From Clostridia bacterium (lineage in GTDB: Bacteria > Bacillota > Clostridia > Christensenellales > CAG-138), in the NCBI GenBank assembly GCA_017524445.1, contig JAFXVP010000005.1, positions 1-63,417 on the forward strand: a stretch of DNA of 63,417 bases. The letters run 5' to 3'. Positions 49,774 through 57,518 of the stretch are shown here, one piece after another. Position 1 is the first letter of the stretch; every line of letters starts with the position of its first letter. Below the pieces are notes generated by a model that worked only from the letters and a program-made list of their open reading frames with translations, was not told the DNA's origin and made no database searches. Both the position numbers and the translations under genes were made by a program.

Positions 49774-50031
49774 ATGAAGTCATTTGAGTACACCATCACC
49801 GATCCGGTCGGCATCCATGCGCGTCCCGCAGGCGTTCTTGTCAAGGAGATCAAAAAGTATGCGTCGACCGTCACCGTCAACAAGGGCGAAAAGTCCGTCA
49901 ACGCGCTGAAACTGATGGCGCTGATGGGCATGGGCATCAAGCAGGGCGATACGATCCGTATCGACGTCGACGGCGCGGACGAAGAGACCGCCGCGGCTGA
50001 GATCGAGGCCTTTTTCAAAGCCAACCTGTAA
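49774..50031 (+). CDS. ptsH: Phosphocarrier protein HPr
   Basis: An 85-residue HPr: active His15 in GIHARPAG is present. The region KSVNALKLMALMGMGIKQGD aligns without gaps to B. subtilis HPr and places Lys at position 46, where the regulatory Ser46 is normally found. The protein should carry phosphate from EI to the EIIA domains but should not be a target of HPr kinase at that site. AGGAGG precedes the ATG. A terminator-like hairpin separates it from ptsI. Confidence 0.95.
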   Translation: MKSFEYTITDPVGIHARPAGVLVKEIKKYASTVTVNKGEKSVNALKLMALMGMGIKQGDTIRIDVDGADEETAAAEIEAFFKANL

Positions 50032-50039
50032 GCAACACA

Positions 50040-50072
50040 AAAAGACGGCTGCCGTTTGACAGCCGTCTTTGT
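50040..50072 (+). terminator. Attenuator-like hairpin between ptsH and ptsI
   Basis: AAAGACGGCTG (50041-50051) pairs with CAGCCGTCTTT (50060-50070), followed by GTCC with no T-run beyond the stem. It may set a higher level of HPr than of EI. Confidence 0.75.
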
Positions 50073-50097
50073 CCATTCTGAACACGGAGGAAAATGT

Positions 50098-51780
50098 ATG
50101 ATTACAATTCAAGGTAAAGGCGTCAGCACCGGCGTGGCGCTCGGTCCCCTGTATTTCTATCAGCGTGCCAAGAGCACGGTTTCCCGCTATACGGTCACCG
50201 ATACGGACGCGGAATGGGCGCGGTTCAAGACGGCGCAGGAAAAAGCCGTTGAACAGCTCGGCGAGCTTGCGGAAAAGGCGAGAGCCGAAGCGGGCGACGA
50301 AGCGGCGATGCTGTTTGAAACGCATCAGATGATGGCGGAGGACCTCGATTTCGAGGAGAGCATCCAGACCGCAATCAACGAGAACAAGCTGAACGCGGAG
50401 GCGGCGGTTTCCGACACGGCGGGGCAGTTTGCGGAGATGTTCGCCGCAATGGACGACGCGTATTTCCAGGCGCGCGCCGCGGACGTCAAGGACGTCGCGG
50501 GCCGCATTCTCGGCATTTTGACCGGCGCGGTCGCGGGCGGCGTGGATTCGCCGGTCCCGGTCATCCTCGCGGCGGACGATCTTGCGCCGAGCGAAACCGT
50601 ACAGCTTGACAAGAGCAAGATTTTAGGCTTCATTACCGAAGGCGGCAGCGGTTCGAGCCATACGGCGATCCTCGCCCGCACGATGGGCATTCCCGCGATC
50701 ATCGGCGTCGGCAAAGCGCTCACACCCGAAACGGCGGGGCACGAGGTCATCATTGACGGCAGCAACGGCAACATCCTGATCGACGCGGACGAAGCTTCGC
50801 GCGTGAAGATGCTCAAAAAGATGGAGGAGCAGAAGAAGATACAGGCGCTTTTGGACGAGCTCAAGGGCAAGCCGAATGTCACGAAGGACGGACAAAGCGT
50901 GCGCATCTACTGCAACATCGGCAGCCCGGACGACGTTGCTGCGGTTCTGAAGAACGACGCGGGCGGCGTCGGCCTGTTCCGCAGCGAGTTCCTGTATCTG
51001 AACTGCGACGATTATCCGGACGAGGATTATCAGTTCGAGGCATATAAAAAGGCGCTCTCCGACATGGGCGGCAGGGAAGTCGTTATCCGCACGCTCGACA
51101 TCGGCGCGGACAAGCAGATCGGCTATTTCAACCTCCCGAACGAGGAGAATCCGGCGCTCGGCAACCGCGCGCTGCGCATCTGCCTGAACCGTCCCGAGAT
51201 CTTCCATACGCAGATCCGCGCGCTGTACCGCGCGTCCGCGTTCGGAAAGCTCAGTATCATGTTCCCGATGGTCACGTCCGTCTGGGAAGTGCGTGAAGCA
51301 AAGAAGATGTGCGAGCGCGTCAAGAAGGAACTCACCGACGAGGGCATTCCGCTTGACAACGAGGTCGAGGTCGGCATCATGATCGAGACGCCCGCGGCGG
51401 CGGTCATCTCCGACCGGCTTGCAAAAGAAGTCGACTTCTTCTCCTGCGGTACGAACGACCTGACGCAGTACACGCTTGCGTGCGACCGGCAGAACAACGA
51501 CCTCGGGCGCTTCTTCAACCCGCATCATCCCGCGGTGCTGCGCCTCTTGAAGATGGTCTGCGACAACGCGCACAAAAACGGCATCTGGGTCGGTATCTGC
51601 GGCGAGCTCGGCGCGGACCTTGCGCTCACCGAGACGTTCCTGTCCATCGGCATCGACGAGCTGTCCGTTTCGCCGCGTTCGGTCCTGCCGCTTCGCCAGA
51701 AGGTGCGCGAGATCGACGTACGCGTCGTACGTGAGAAGGTGCTCGCGGATCTCATGGGCGACGCCAATACGGAGATCTGA
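50098..51780 (+). CDS. ptsI: PTS enzyme I
   Basis: A 560-residue phosphoenolpyruvate-protein phosphotransferase: N-terminal GVSTGVALGPLYFY, HPr-binding helical domain about 25-140, active His188 in GGSGSSHTAILAR, then the PEP-binding barrel (GVGLFRSEFLYL, RTLDIGADKQIGYF, MFPMVTSVWEV, DFFSCGTNDLTQYTLACDR, VGICGELGAD with the conserved Cys). It starts the phosphate relay using PEP. The ATG at 50098 follows GGAGG; an out-of-frame ATG 4 bases earlier is ignored. Confidence 0.97.
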   Translation: MITIQGKGVSTGVALGPLYFYQRAKSTVSRYTVTDTDAEWARFKTAQEKAVEQLGELAEKARAEAGDEAAMLFETHQMMAEDLDFEESIQTAINENKLNAEAAVSDTAGQFAEMFAAMDDAYFQARAADVKDVAGRILGILTGAVAGGVDSPVPVILAADDLAPSETVQLDKSKILGFITEGGSGSSHTAILARTMGIPAIIGVGKALTPETAGHEVIIDGSNGNILIDADEASRVKMLKKMEEQKKIQALLDELKGKPNVTKDGQSVRIYCNIGSPDDVAAVLKNDAGGVGLFRSEFLYLNCDDYPDEDYQFEAYKKALSDMGGREVVIRTLDIGADKQIGYFNLPNEENPALGNRALRICLNRPEIFHTQIRALYRASAFGKLSIMFPMVTSVWEVREAKKMCERVKKELTDEGIPLDNEVEVGIMIETPAAAVISDRLAKEVDFFSCGTNDLTQYTLACDRQNNDLGRFFNPHHPAVLRLLKMVCDNAHKNGIWVGICGELGADLALTETFLSIGIDELSVSPRSVLPLRQKVREIDVRVVREKVLADLMGDANTEI

Positions 51781-51801
51781 AATCTGAACAATACACTTAT
51801 G

Positions 51802-51828
51802 AAAGTCCCCGACCGGGGACTTTTGTTG
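51802..51828 (+). terminator. Terminator of the PTS operon
   Basis: AAAGTCCCC (51802-51810), loop GACC, GGGGACTTT (51815-51823), then TGTT. Confidence 0.85.
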
Positions 51829-51840
51829 TACCTTGCGTTC

Positions 51841-51900
51841 TTGACAAATACCCCATGGGGGTATATAATACGGATTGCATGGGTACCCTGAGGGGGTACC
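51841..51900 (+). promoter_or_regulatory. csoR-copA promoter with two CsoR-type operators
   Basis: A consensus promoter, TTGACA (51841-51846), 17 bases, TATAAT (51864-51869). The spacer carries the palindrome TACCCCATGGGGGTA (51849-51863), the G-tract dyad bound by CsoR. A second dyad GGTACC...GGGTACC lies at 51882-51900 around the transcript start. Both indicate copper-responsive autorepression. Confidence 0.85.
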
Positions 51901-51915
51901 GAAAGGAGCTTTTGT

Positions 51916-52224
51916 ATGGAAGAAACGTGTCAGGCGTGCGCGCATGATCGGAAAAAGATGCGGGACGATAAGGAAAAACGCGACCTGATGAATCGGCTTA
52001 AAAGGATCGAGGGACAGGTGCGCGGGCTCGAGCGTATGCTGGAGGAGGACGCGTACTGTCCGGACATTCTCGTGCAGGCGTCCGCGGTGAATTCCGCGCT
52101 GAACAGCTTCAGCACGACGCTGCTCGGAAACCATCTGCGCACATGTGTTTCAGAAGACATTCGCGCAGGGCGCGAGGACACGATGGACGAGCTGATGGAA
52201 ACGTTGAAAAAGATGCTGAAGTAA
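51916..52224 (+). CDS. csoR: CsoR-family copper-sensing repressor
   Basis: A 102-residue all-helical repressor (DUF156) with the Cu(I) site Cys-His-Cys: YCPD (C48), NHL (H73) and RTC (C77), spaced as in Cso[29 protein letters not shown] is the conserved core. The N terminus has extra Cys residues (CQAC). It binds Cu(I) and releases the G-tract operators upstream. copA follows after 13 bases. Confidence 0.95.
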   Translation: MEETCQACAHDRKKMRDDKEKRDLMNRLKRIEGQVRGLERMLEEDAYCPDILVQASAVNSALNSFSTTLLGNHLRTCVSEDIRAGREDTMDELMETLKKMLK

Positions 52225-52237
52225 GCGGAGGACGGAT

Positions 52238-54766
52238 ATGAAGCAATACAACGTGACCGGAATGAGCTGCGCGGCGTGCTCCGCGCGGGTCGAAAAGGCA
52301 GTGTCCGGCGTTCCGGGCGTGACCGCTTGCTCCGTGAGCTTATTGACAAACTCCATGGGCGTCGAGGGGACGGCTTCATCGGATGAGATCATCCGCGCAG
52401 TGGAGGCGGCGGGCTACGGCGCGTCGTTGAAGGGCGCCGAAAAGAAAGCGTCCGGCGATCCGTCGTGGGCGGACGCGGAAGCGCTGAAGGACCGCGAGAC
52501 GCCGAAGCTCGTTCGGCGGCTGCTGTTTTCCGTACCGGTCCTGCTCTTCCTCATGTATTTTTCCATGGGGCATATGATGTGGAACTGGCCCGCGCCGAAA
52601 GCATTTGACAATCTCGTTTTTCTGGGGCTTTTTGAGCTGCTGCTTGCCGCCGCCGTCATGGTGATCAACGGGAAATTCTTTACCTCCGGCTTTACGTCTT
52701 TGTTTCGCGGCGCGCCGAACATGGACACGCTGGTCGCACTTGGATCGGGCGCGTCGTTCGGATATTCGCTTGTTTCGCTGTTTCTGATGATCCTTGCACA
52801 AGGCGAGGGGCAGCAGAACGTCGTCATGAAGCATGGCATGAACCTCTATTTCGAGTCGGCGGCGATGATCCCGACACTGATCACGGTCGGCAAGATGCTC
52901 GAAGCCCTGTCGAAGGGACGCACGACGGACGCGCTGAAAGGGCTTATGAAGCTTGCGCCGAAGACCGCCGTGCTGAAAAAGGACGGCGTCGAAACGGAAG
53001 TCCGTATTGACGAGGTGCGGGCGGGGGACGTGTTCGTTGTTCGCCCCGGCGAGCAGATCCCGGTGGACGGCGTGGTCATAAAAGGTGTTTCGGCTGTCAA
53101 CGAATCCGCGCTGACCGGCGAGAGTATTCCGGTCGACAAAGCGGAGGGCGACACGGTCTCCGCCGCGACGATGAATCAGCAGGGTTATCTCGAATGTCGC
53201 GCAACGCGGGTCGGAGAGGACACGACGCTCGCGCAGATCATCCGCACCGTTTCCGATGCGGCGGCGACCAAAGCGCCGCTTGCGCGGATCGCGGACAAGG
53301 TTTCCGGCGTCTTCGTGCCGGCGGTGATGGGGATCGCCGTTCTGACGCTGATCGGCTGGCTGATCGCCGGTCGTCCGTTCCCGTTTGCGATCGCGCGCGG
53401 GATCTCCGTGCTCGTCATCAGCTGTCCGTGCGCGCTCGGGCTGGCGACGCCGGTCGCGATCATGGTCGGCAGCGGCGTCGGCGCGAAAAACGGTATTCTG
53501 TTTAAGACCGCCGCCGCGCAGGAAGGCGCGGGACGGACGCGGATCGTCGCGCTCGACAAGACCGGCACGGTCACGGAGGGACAGCCGAAGGTCACGGACG
53601 TGATCCCGATCGGTACGGATCGGGATGAGCTTCTGACCCTCGCCGCCTCGCTGGAAAAGAACAGCGAGCATCCGCTTTCGAAGGCGGTGCTTGCCGCGGC
53701 GGAGGGGCTTGCGCTCTCCGAAGTTACGGACTTTGCGGCGCTGCCCGGGCACGGGCTTTGCGCGCGGCTGAACGGAAAGGAACTGCTCGGCGGCAGTCTC
53801 AAATATCTCGCGTCCCGCGGATTGGCGAACAGGACTGCGGAGCAGCAGGCGAACGCGCTTGCCGAGGAGGGCAAAACGCCGCTGCTGTTCGCACTGGACG
53901 GAAAGCTGCTCGGCATTATCGCCGTGGCAGACCCGATCAAGGAGGATTCCGCGCAGGCGATCAGGGAGCTTCGGGGCATGGGCGTGCAGACCGTGCTGCT
54001 GACCGGCGATAACGAGCGCACCGCGCGGGCGATCGGCCGGCAGGCGGGCGTGGATCATGTGATCGCAAACGTGCTTCCTGACGAAAAGGCGGATGTGATC
54101 CGACGTTTGAAAACGCTCGGCAGGGTCGCGATGGTCGGCGACGGCATCAACGACGCACCGGCGCTCACGGTGGCGGACAGCGGTATCGCGATCGGCGCGG
54201 GCACGGATGTCGCGATCGACGCGGCGGACGTCGTGGCGGTGAAAAGTCGGTTGAAGGACGTGACCGCCGCGATCCGGCTGAGCCGCGCCACGATCCGGAA
54301 CATTCACGAAAACCTGTTCTGGGCGTTCTTCTACAACGTGATCTGCATCCCGCTTGCGATGGGGATGTACGGCATCGAAATGAAGCCCATGTACGGCGCG
54401 GCGGCGATGGCGCTGAGCAGCTTTTTCGTGTGCATGAACGCGCTGCGGCTGAACCTTGTGAAGCCATACGACGCGAAGCACGACCGCAAAGGAAAAACGG
54501 TCCCGGCGGAAGCGCTGAGATCGATGATTGAAGAAACAAAAAAGGAGGAACAAACGATGACAAAGACGCTGAAGGTGGAAGGCATGATGTGTCCGCATTG
54601 CGAAGCGCGGGTGAAGAAAGCGCTCGAAGCGATCCCCGGCGTAGAGAATGCGGTTGCGGATCATACCCAAGGCACCGCGGTCGTTACGCTCAACGCACCC
54701 GTCGCCGACGACGTTTTGCACGATGCGGTGGAAGCACAGGACTATCGCGTGCTCGGTGTGGAGTGA
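52238..54766 (+). CDS. copA: Cu(I)-exporting P-type ATPase with C-terminal HMA domain
   Basis: An 842-residue P1B-ATPase: N-terminal HMA domain ([15 protein letters not shown], about 5-66), membrane helices, actuator TGES, intramembrane metal site SCPCAL (C396-P-C398), phosphorylation site DKTGTVTEG (D440), HPLSKA nucleotide site and [10 protein letters not shown] hinge. After the last helices (about 745) the chain continues through a charged linker ([10 protein letters not shown]) into a second HMA domain ([23 protein letters not shown], about 776-842). The C-terminal domain looks like a fused CopZ chaperone and carries its own ribosome binding site and ATG. It exports Cu(I) from the cytoplasm. 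Confidence 0.97.
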   Translation: MKQYNVTGMSCAACSARVEKAVSGVPGVTACSVSLLTNSMGVEGTASSDEIIRAVEAAGYGASLKGAEKKASGDPSWADAEALKDRETPKLVRRLLFSVPVLLFLMYFSMGHMMWNWPAPKAFDNLVFLGLFELLLAAAVMVINGKFFTSGFTSLFRGAPNMDTLVALGSGASFGYSLVSLFLMILAQGEGQQNVVMKHGMNLYFESAAMIPTLITVGKMLEALSKGRTTDALKGLMKLAPKTAVLKKDGVETEVRIDEVRAGDVFVVRPGEQIPVDGVVIKGVSAVNESALTGESIPVDKAEGDTVSAATMNQQGYLECRATRVGEDTTLAQIIRTVSDAAATKAPLARIADKVSGVFVPAVMGIAVLTLIGWLIAGRPFPFAIARGISVLVISCPCALGLATPVAIMVGSGVGAKNGILFKTAAAQEGAGRTRIVALDKTGTVTEGQPKVTDVIPIGTDRDELLTLAASLEKNSEHPLSKAVLAAAEGLALSEVTDFAALPGHGLCARLNGKELLGGSLKYLASRGLANRTAEQQANALAEEGKTPLLFALDGKLLGIIAVADPIKEDSAQAIRELRGMGVQTVLLTGDNERTARAIGRQAGVDHVIANVLPDEKADVIRRLKTLGRVAMVGDGINDAPALTVADSGIAIGAGTDVAIDAADVVAVKSRLKDVTAAIRLSRATIRNIHENLFWAFFYNVICIPLAMGMYGIEMKPMYGAAAMALSSFFVCMNALRLNLVKPYDAKHDRKGKTVPAEALRSMIEETKKEEQTMTKTLKVEGMMCPHCEARVKKALEAIPGVENAVADHTQGTAVVTLNAPVADDVLHDAVEAQDYRVLGVE
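54557..54766 (+). CDS. Possible internally initiated CopZ-like copper chaperone
   Basis: Inside copA, AAAGGAGG (54541-54548) lies 8 bases before an in-frame ATG at 54557. Translation from it would give a 69-residue stand-alone HMA protein ([20 protein letters not shown]...), the normal size and motif of CopZ. The Shine-Dalgarno match is as good as that of any gene in the window even though it must also encode Lys-Glu-Glu of the linker. The same DNA thus may give both a fusion tail and a free chaperone. Confidence 0.6.
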   Translation: MTKTLKVEGMMCPHCEARVKKALEAIPGVENAVADHTQGTAVVTLNAPVADDVLHDAVEAQDYRVLGVE

Positions 54767-54769
54767 CGC

Positions 54770-55483
54770 ATGATCACGACGATTCTGTGGGACGTTGACG
54801 GCACGCTGCTGGATTTCGAAGCGGCGGAACGGGCGGCGATCCGCGTGCTGTTTCAAAAATACGGTCTGGGCGAGTGCACGGACGCGATGCTCAGGCGCTA
54901 TTCCGAGATCAACGTCGGATTCTGGAAACGGCTGGAACGCGGCGAGATCACAAAGCAGGAGGTCCTGCTCGGGCGGTTTACACAGTTTTTCGGCGAATGC
55001 GGCGTCGACCTGTCGATCGCGGCTGCGTTCAACGCGGATTATCAGCTGAAGCTCGGCGATACCATCGTATATCGCGACGACAGCTTCGAGATCGTCCGGT
55101 CGCTTCGGGGAAAGGTGAAGCAGTACGTCGTTTCGAACGGAACGGTCGCGGCGCAGACGAAAAAGATGCAGCGATCCGGGTTCGGCGAGCTGATGGACGG
55201 CGTGTTCCTTTCGGAACAGCTCGGCGTTGAAAAGCCGAATGTCGGCTTTTTTGAGAAGGTGTTCGCCGCGATCCGTCCCGCGGATCTGAATGAGGTCATG
55301 ATCGTCGGCGATTCGCTGACGAGCGACATGCAGGGCGGGATGAACGCGGGGATTAAAACCTGCTGGTACAATCCCGGGAAAAAGCCTGTGCCAGACGGGT
55401 ACCGGCTCGATTACGTGATCTCGGATCTGCATGAACTGTCGGACTGCCTGAACGGCAGCGTTCCCGCACGAAAGAAATCCTGA
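54770..55483 (+). CDS. HAD hydrolase, YjjG-like nucleotidase type
   Basis: A 237-residue HAD enzyme: TILWDVDGTLLDFEAAE (motif I), VVSNGT (motif II), LGVEKPNVGFF (motif III) and IVGDSLTSDMQGGMNAGI (motif IV), with a helical C1 cap (about 18-95). The whole pattern, including WYNPGKKP near the end, is that of YjjG-type noncanonical pyrimidine nucleotidases. It starts 3 bases after copA, so it is part of the copper transcript by position, with no obvious copper role. Confidence 0.9.
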   Translation: MITTILWDVDGTLLDFEAAERAAIRVLFQKYGLGECTDAMLRRYSEINVGFWKRLERGEITKQEVLLGRFTQFFGECGVDLSIAAAFNADYQLKLGDTIVYRDDSFEIVRSLRGKVKQYVVSNGTVAAQTKKMQRSGFGELMDGVFLSEQLGVEKPNVGFFEKVFAAIRPADLNEVMIVGDSLTSDMQGGMNAGIKTCWYNPGKKPVPDGYRLDYVISDLHELSDCLNGSVPARKKS

Positions 55484-55575
55484 TGCAAGCACTGCCGGCG
55501 TGCCTGCAGCTTTCGACGATCATACGCGGAAAGCGCAGCCTGCTTTTTATGAAACACGGGCAGTTACAGAACGTG

Positions 55576-55613
55576 AACGCGCTGCACGGGGGAAGCCCCG
55601 TATGCAGCGCGTT
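55576..55613. terminator. Strong hairpin between convergent genes
   Basis: AACGCGCTGCA (55576-55586) and TGCAGCGCGTT (55603-55613) enclose a second stem GGGG/CCCC. T-runs are absent, so termination is inferred from position between the HAD gene and the DUF362 gene. The rest of the 211-base gap shows nothing else. Confidence 0.65.
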
Positions 55614-55694
55614 GCTGTATTCATGATTTGATTGTTCGACGTCGCTTCAGGTCGGAACGTGTATGATTCACGCGATCCGAATGAACGGCTTTCG

Positions 55695-56750
55695 TTAATG
55701 CCCGATAAACGCGCGTTTGTTGCGTCCCGGGAAGGTGTTGAACCGATCGGGCGTCCAGACGGGGTCAATCTCCTCCACGGCTTTTTCCACGGTAATGACC
55801 GCGTCGTTATGATCGAGGTCGATCAGCGTATAGCGGTCGTTGCCCATGCCGAGCTCCTTCATATAGCTGAGCTGCCGGAGACCGTGTCGCGTCTCGATGC
55901 GTTCGGTCAGCGCCTTGCCGCCGAAGTTCGGAAGCGCGTACACGAGATCGACGCTCGCGGCGTCCGCGGCGAGAATGTCCAAGGACGCGACGATGCCGAT
56001 ATCCGGCGTCACGACGGGTTCCGCTTCGGGACCTTCGCAGTCACAGGAGACGGACATGTTGCGCATCACATTGATGAAGCAGACGTGCGGGGCGAAGTGA
56101 TCGACCGTCGCCTTTGTGCTCTCCGAAATGCGCTCCATCAGCTCCTCCTCGGCAATGCTCCACATGTTGCTGCTGCCCTTTGCGGTATGGATCTCCTTTT
56201 TGCCGATCCGACCGTCCGCACAGCCGATGCCGATGTTTTTGTTCGAACCGCCGAAGCCGCCCATCATATGCCCCTTGAAGTGCGTGAGCACGAGCAGCGA
56301 ATCGTATTGCAGCATGGACTTTCCGACGTGCATGGTCTCAAACCACTTGCCGCTTTGCACGGGAAGCTCGGCAACGCCTTCCGCATCGGTGATATCGACC
56401 GGGCAGAACGTCCAGCCGTTGATCTCCAACGTTTTTTTATGCTCCTCGGTCGTATAGCGGCTGCCCTCGTAATAGGTGTTGGTTTCAATGATCGCCGCGT
56501 CGGGCAGGCGCGTGCCGATCAGTTCTTTGACCCAAGGACGCGGGATGATGTTCGGTCCTTCCGCCTCACCGGTGTGCAGCTTGATCGCGACCTTGCCGGT
56601 AAGGACGGAGCTGACCCTGTCAAAGATTTTCAGAAGTCCTTTTTCGGAAAGATCGCGTGTGAAGAACACGGCGGAGCTTTCGCCGGTGCGCTGTTCAAAC
56701 GGAATATACGTGCTGCCGCCCTTGCCGGGAACGGGATTCTTGTCTGTCAT
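55695..56750 (-). CDS. DUF362 family protein without ferredoxin domain
   Basis: A 351-residue protein of the DUF362 type: VAIKLHTGEAEGPNIIPRPWVKELI, the FKGHMMGGFGGSNKNIGIGC core, HTAKGS, and VTPDIGIVASLDILAADAASVDL. Many members end in a 4Fe-4S ferredoxin domain with a CxxCxxC pattern; here none follows, and the last about 60 residues hold no Cys. The function of the family is unsettled. AAAGGAGG precedes the ATG. It is a single-gene unit. Confidence 0.88.
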   Translation of the reverse strand: MTDKNPVPGKGGSTYIPFEQRTGESSAVFFTRDLSEKGLLKIFDRVSSVLTGKVAIKLHTGEAEGPNIIPRPWVKELIGTRLPDAAIIETNTYYEGSRYTTEEHKKTLEINGWTFCPVDITDAEGVAELPVQSGKWFETMHVGKSMLQYDSLLVLTHFKGHMMGGFGGSNKNIGIGCADGRIGKKEIHTAKGSSNMWSIAEEELMERISESTKATVDHFAPHVCFINVMRNMSVSCDCEGPEAEPVVTPDIGIVASLDILAADAASVDLVYALPNFGGKALTERIETRHGLRQLSYMKELGMGNDRYTLIDLDHNDAVITVEKAVEEIDPVWTPDRFNTFPGRNKRAFIGH

Positions 56751-56779
56751 CTGGTGATCCTCCTTTATATGATACCGGT

Positions 56780-56785
56780 ATTATA
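56780..56785 (-). promoter_or_regulatory. -10 box of the DUF362 gene
   Basis: TATAAT on the minus strand; the -35 region (TGACGC at 18 bases) is weak. Confidence 0.55.
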
Positions 56786-56856
56786 ACACAGATTCATGGA
56801 TCTGCGTCACCGCTCTTTTTGTAATCACAGATTTTTTTCGGAAATCGTCTTTTTTA

Positions 56857-56885
56857 TTGAAGAACGGTCCGTTTTTCGTTATAAT
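56857..56885 (+). promoter_or_regulatory. Promoter of the flavin reductase family gene
   Basis: TTGAAG (56857-56862), 17 bases, TATAAT (56880-56885). Confidence 0.8.
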
Positions 56886-56915
56886 ACAGGTAATACCAAT
56901 ACAGGAGGAATGATC

Positions 56916-57479
56916 ATGAAACAACCGATCAAAACCACAGAAGCCATTTTCCCGATGCCGGTTCTGCTCATCTCGACCTTCAATCCGGACGGAACGGTCG
57001 ACGTCATGAACGCGGCGTGGGGTACGATGCTCGACCGCGACAAGGTTGCGCTGAACCTGACCGAAACGCACAGAACCGTACAGAACATCAAGGCACGCAA
57101 GGGCTTTGTTGTGCATATCGCAGATGCGAAGCACGTGGTCGAAGCGGACTGGTTCGGCGTCGTCAGCGGAAACAAAGAGCCGGAAAAGTTCGCAAAGTCC
57201 GGCATGACCTATGTGAAGTCCGAACTTGTCGACGCGCCGATCATCAATGAGCTGCCCATCGCGCTCGAATGTGAATTCATCGAGTACCAGAACGACGAGA
57301 CCGGTCTCGGCGTCATCGGCAAGGTCCTGCGCACCTCGGTCGAGGAAGCAAATATGAAGGACGGCAAGGTGGATATCGATTCGGTCGAGGCGATCGCGTT
57401 CGATCCCTATACGCACGGATATTACAAGGTCGGCGGCAGAGTCGGCGACGCGTTCAAAGACGGACTGAAGCTCAGATAA
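56916..57479 (+). CDS. Flavin reductase / FMN-binding split-barrel protein
   Basis: A 187-residue DIM6/NTAB-type flavoprotein: FPMPVLLISTFNPDGTVDVMNAAWGTMLDRDKVALNLTETHRTVQNIKARKGFVVHIADA, then a central ISN/EFIEYQNDETGLGVIGKVLRTSVEEA strand region. These bind FMN or FAD and reduce it with NAD(P)H, or act as hydrolases of small esters. The start at 56916 lies 7 bases after AGGAGG, and the promoter rules out upstream in-frame starts. The MFS gene follows after 39 bases. Confidence 0.9.
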   Translation: MKQPIKTTEAIFPMPVLLISTFNPDGTVDVMNAAWGTMLDRDKVALNLTETHRTVQNIKARKGFVVHIADAKHVVEADWFGVVSGNKEPEKFAKSGMTYVKSELVDAPIINELPIALECEFIEYQNDETGLGVIGKVLRTSVEEANMKDGKVDIDSVEAIAFDPYTHGYYKVGGRVGDAFKDGLKLR

Positions 57480-57518
57480 TCGGCGGATCCCGAAGCGAAA
57501 AGGACAGAGGAGAGAAAA

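Noticed and set aside
54538..54544. A AAA AAG slippery heptamer in frame in the copA linker, suggesting programmed -1 frameshifting.
   Set aside because: The -1 frame stays open for about 84 codons into the next gene and encodes no domain, and the HMA domain is already in frame, so slippage is not needed.
52376..55492. A minus-strand open frame of over 1,000 codons opposite copA.
   Set aside because: It is antisense to a gene with every P-type ATPase motif and encodes an Arg/His/Asp-rich chain without domains; GC-rich codon use keeps antisense frames open.
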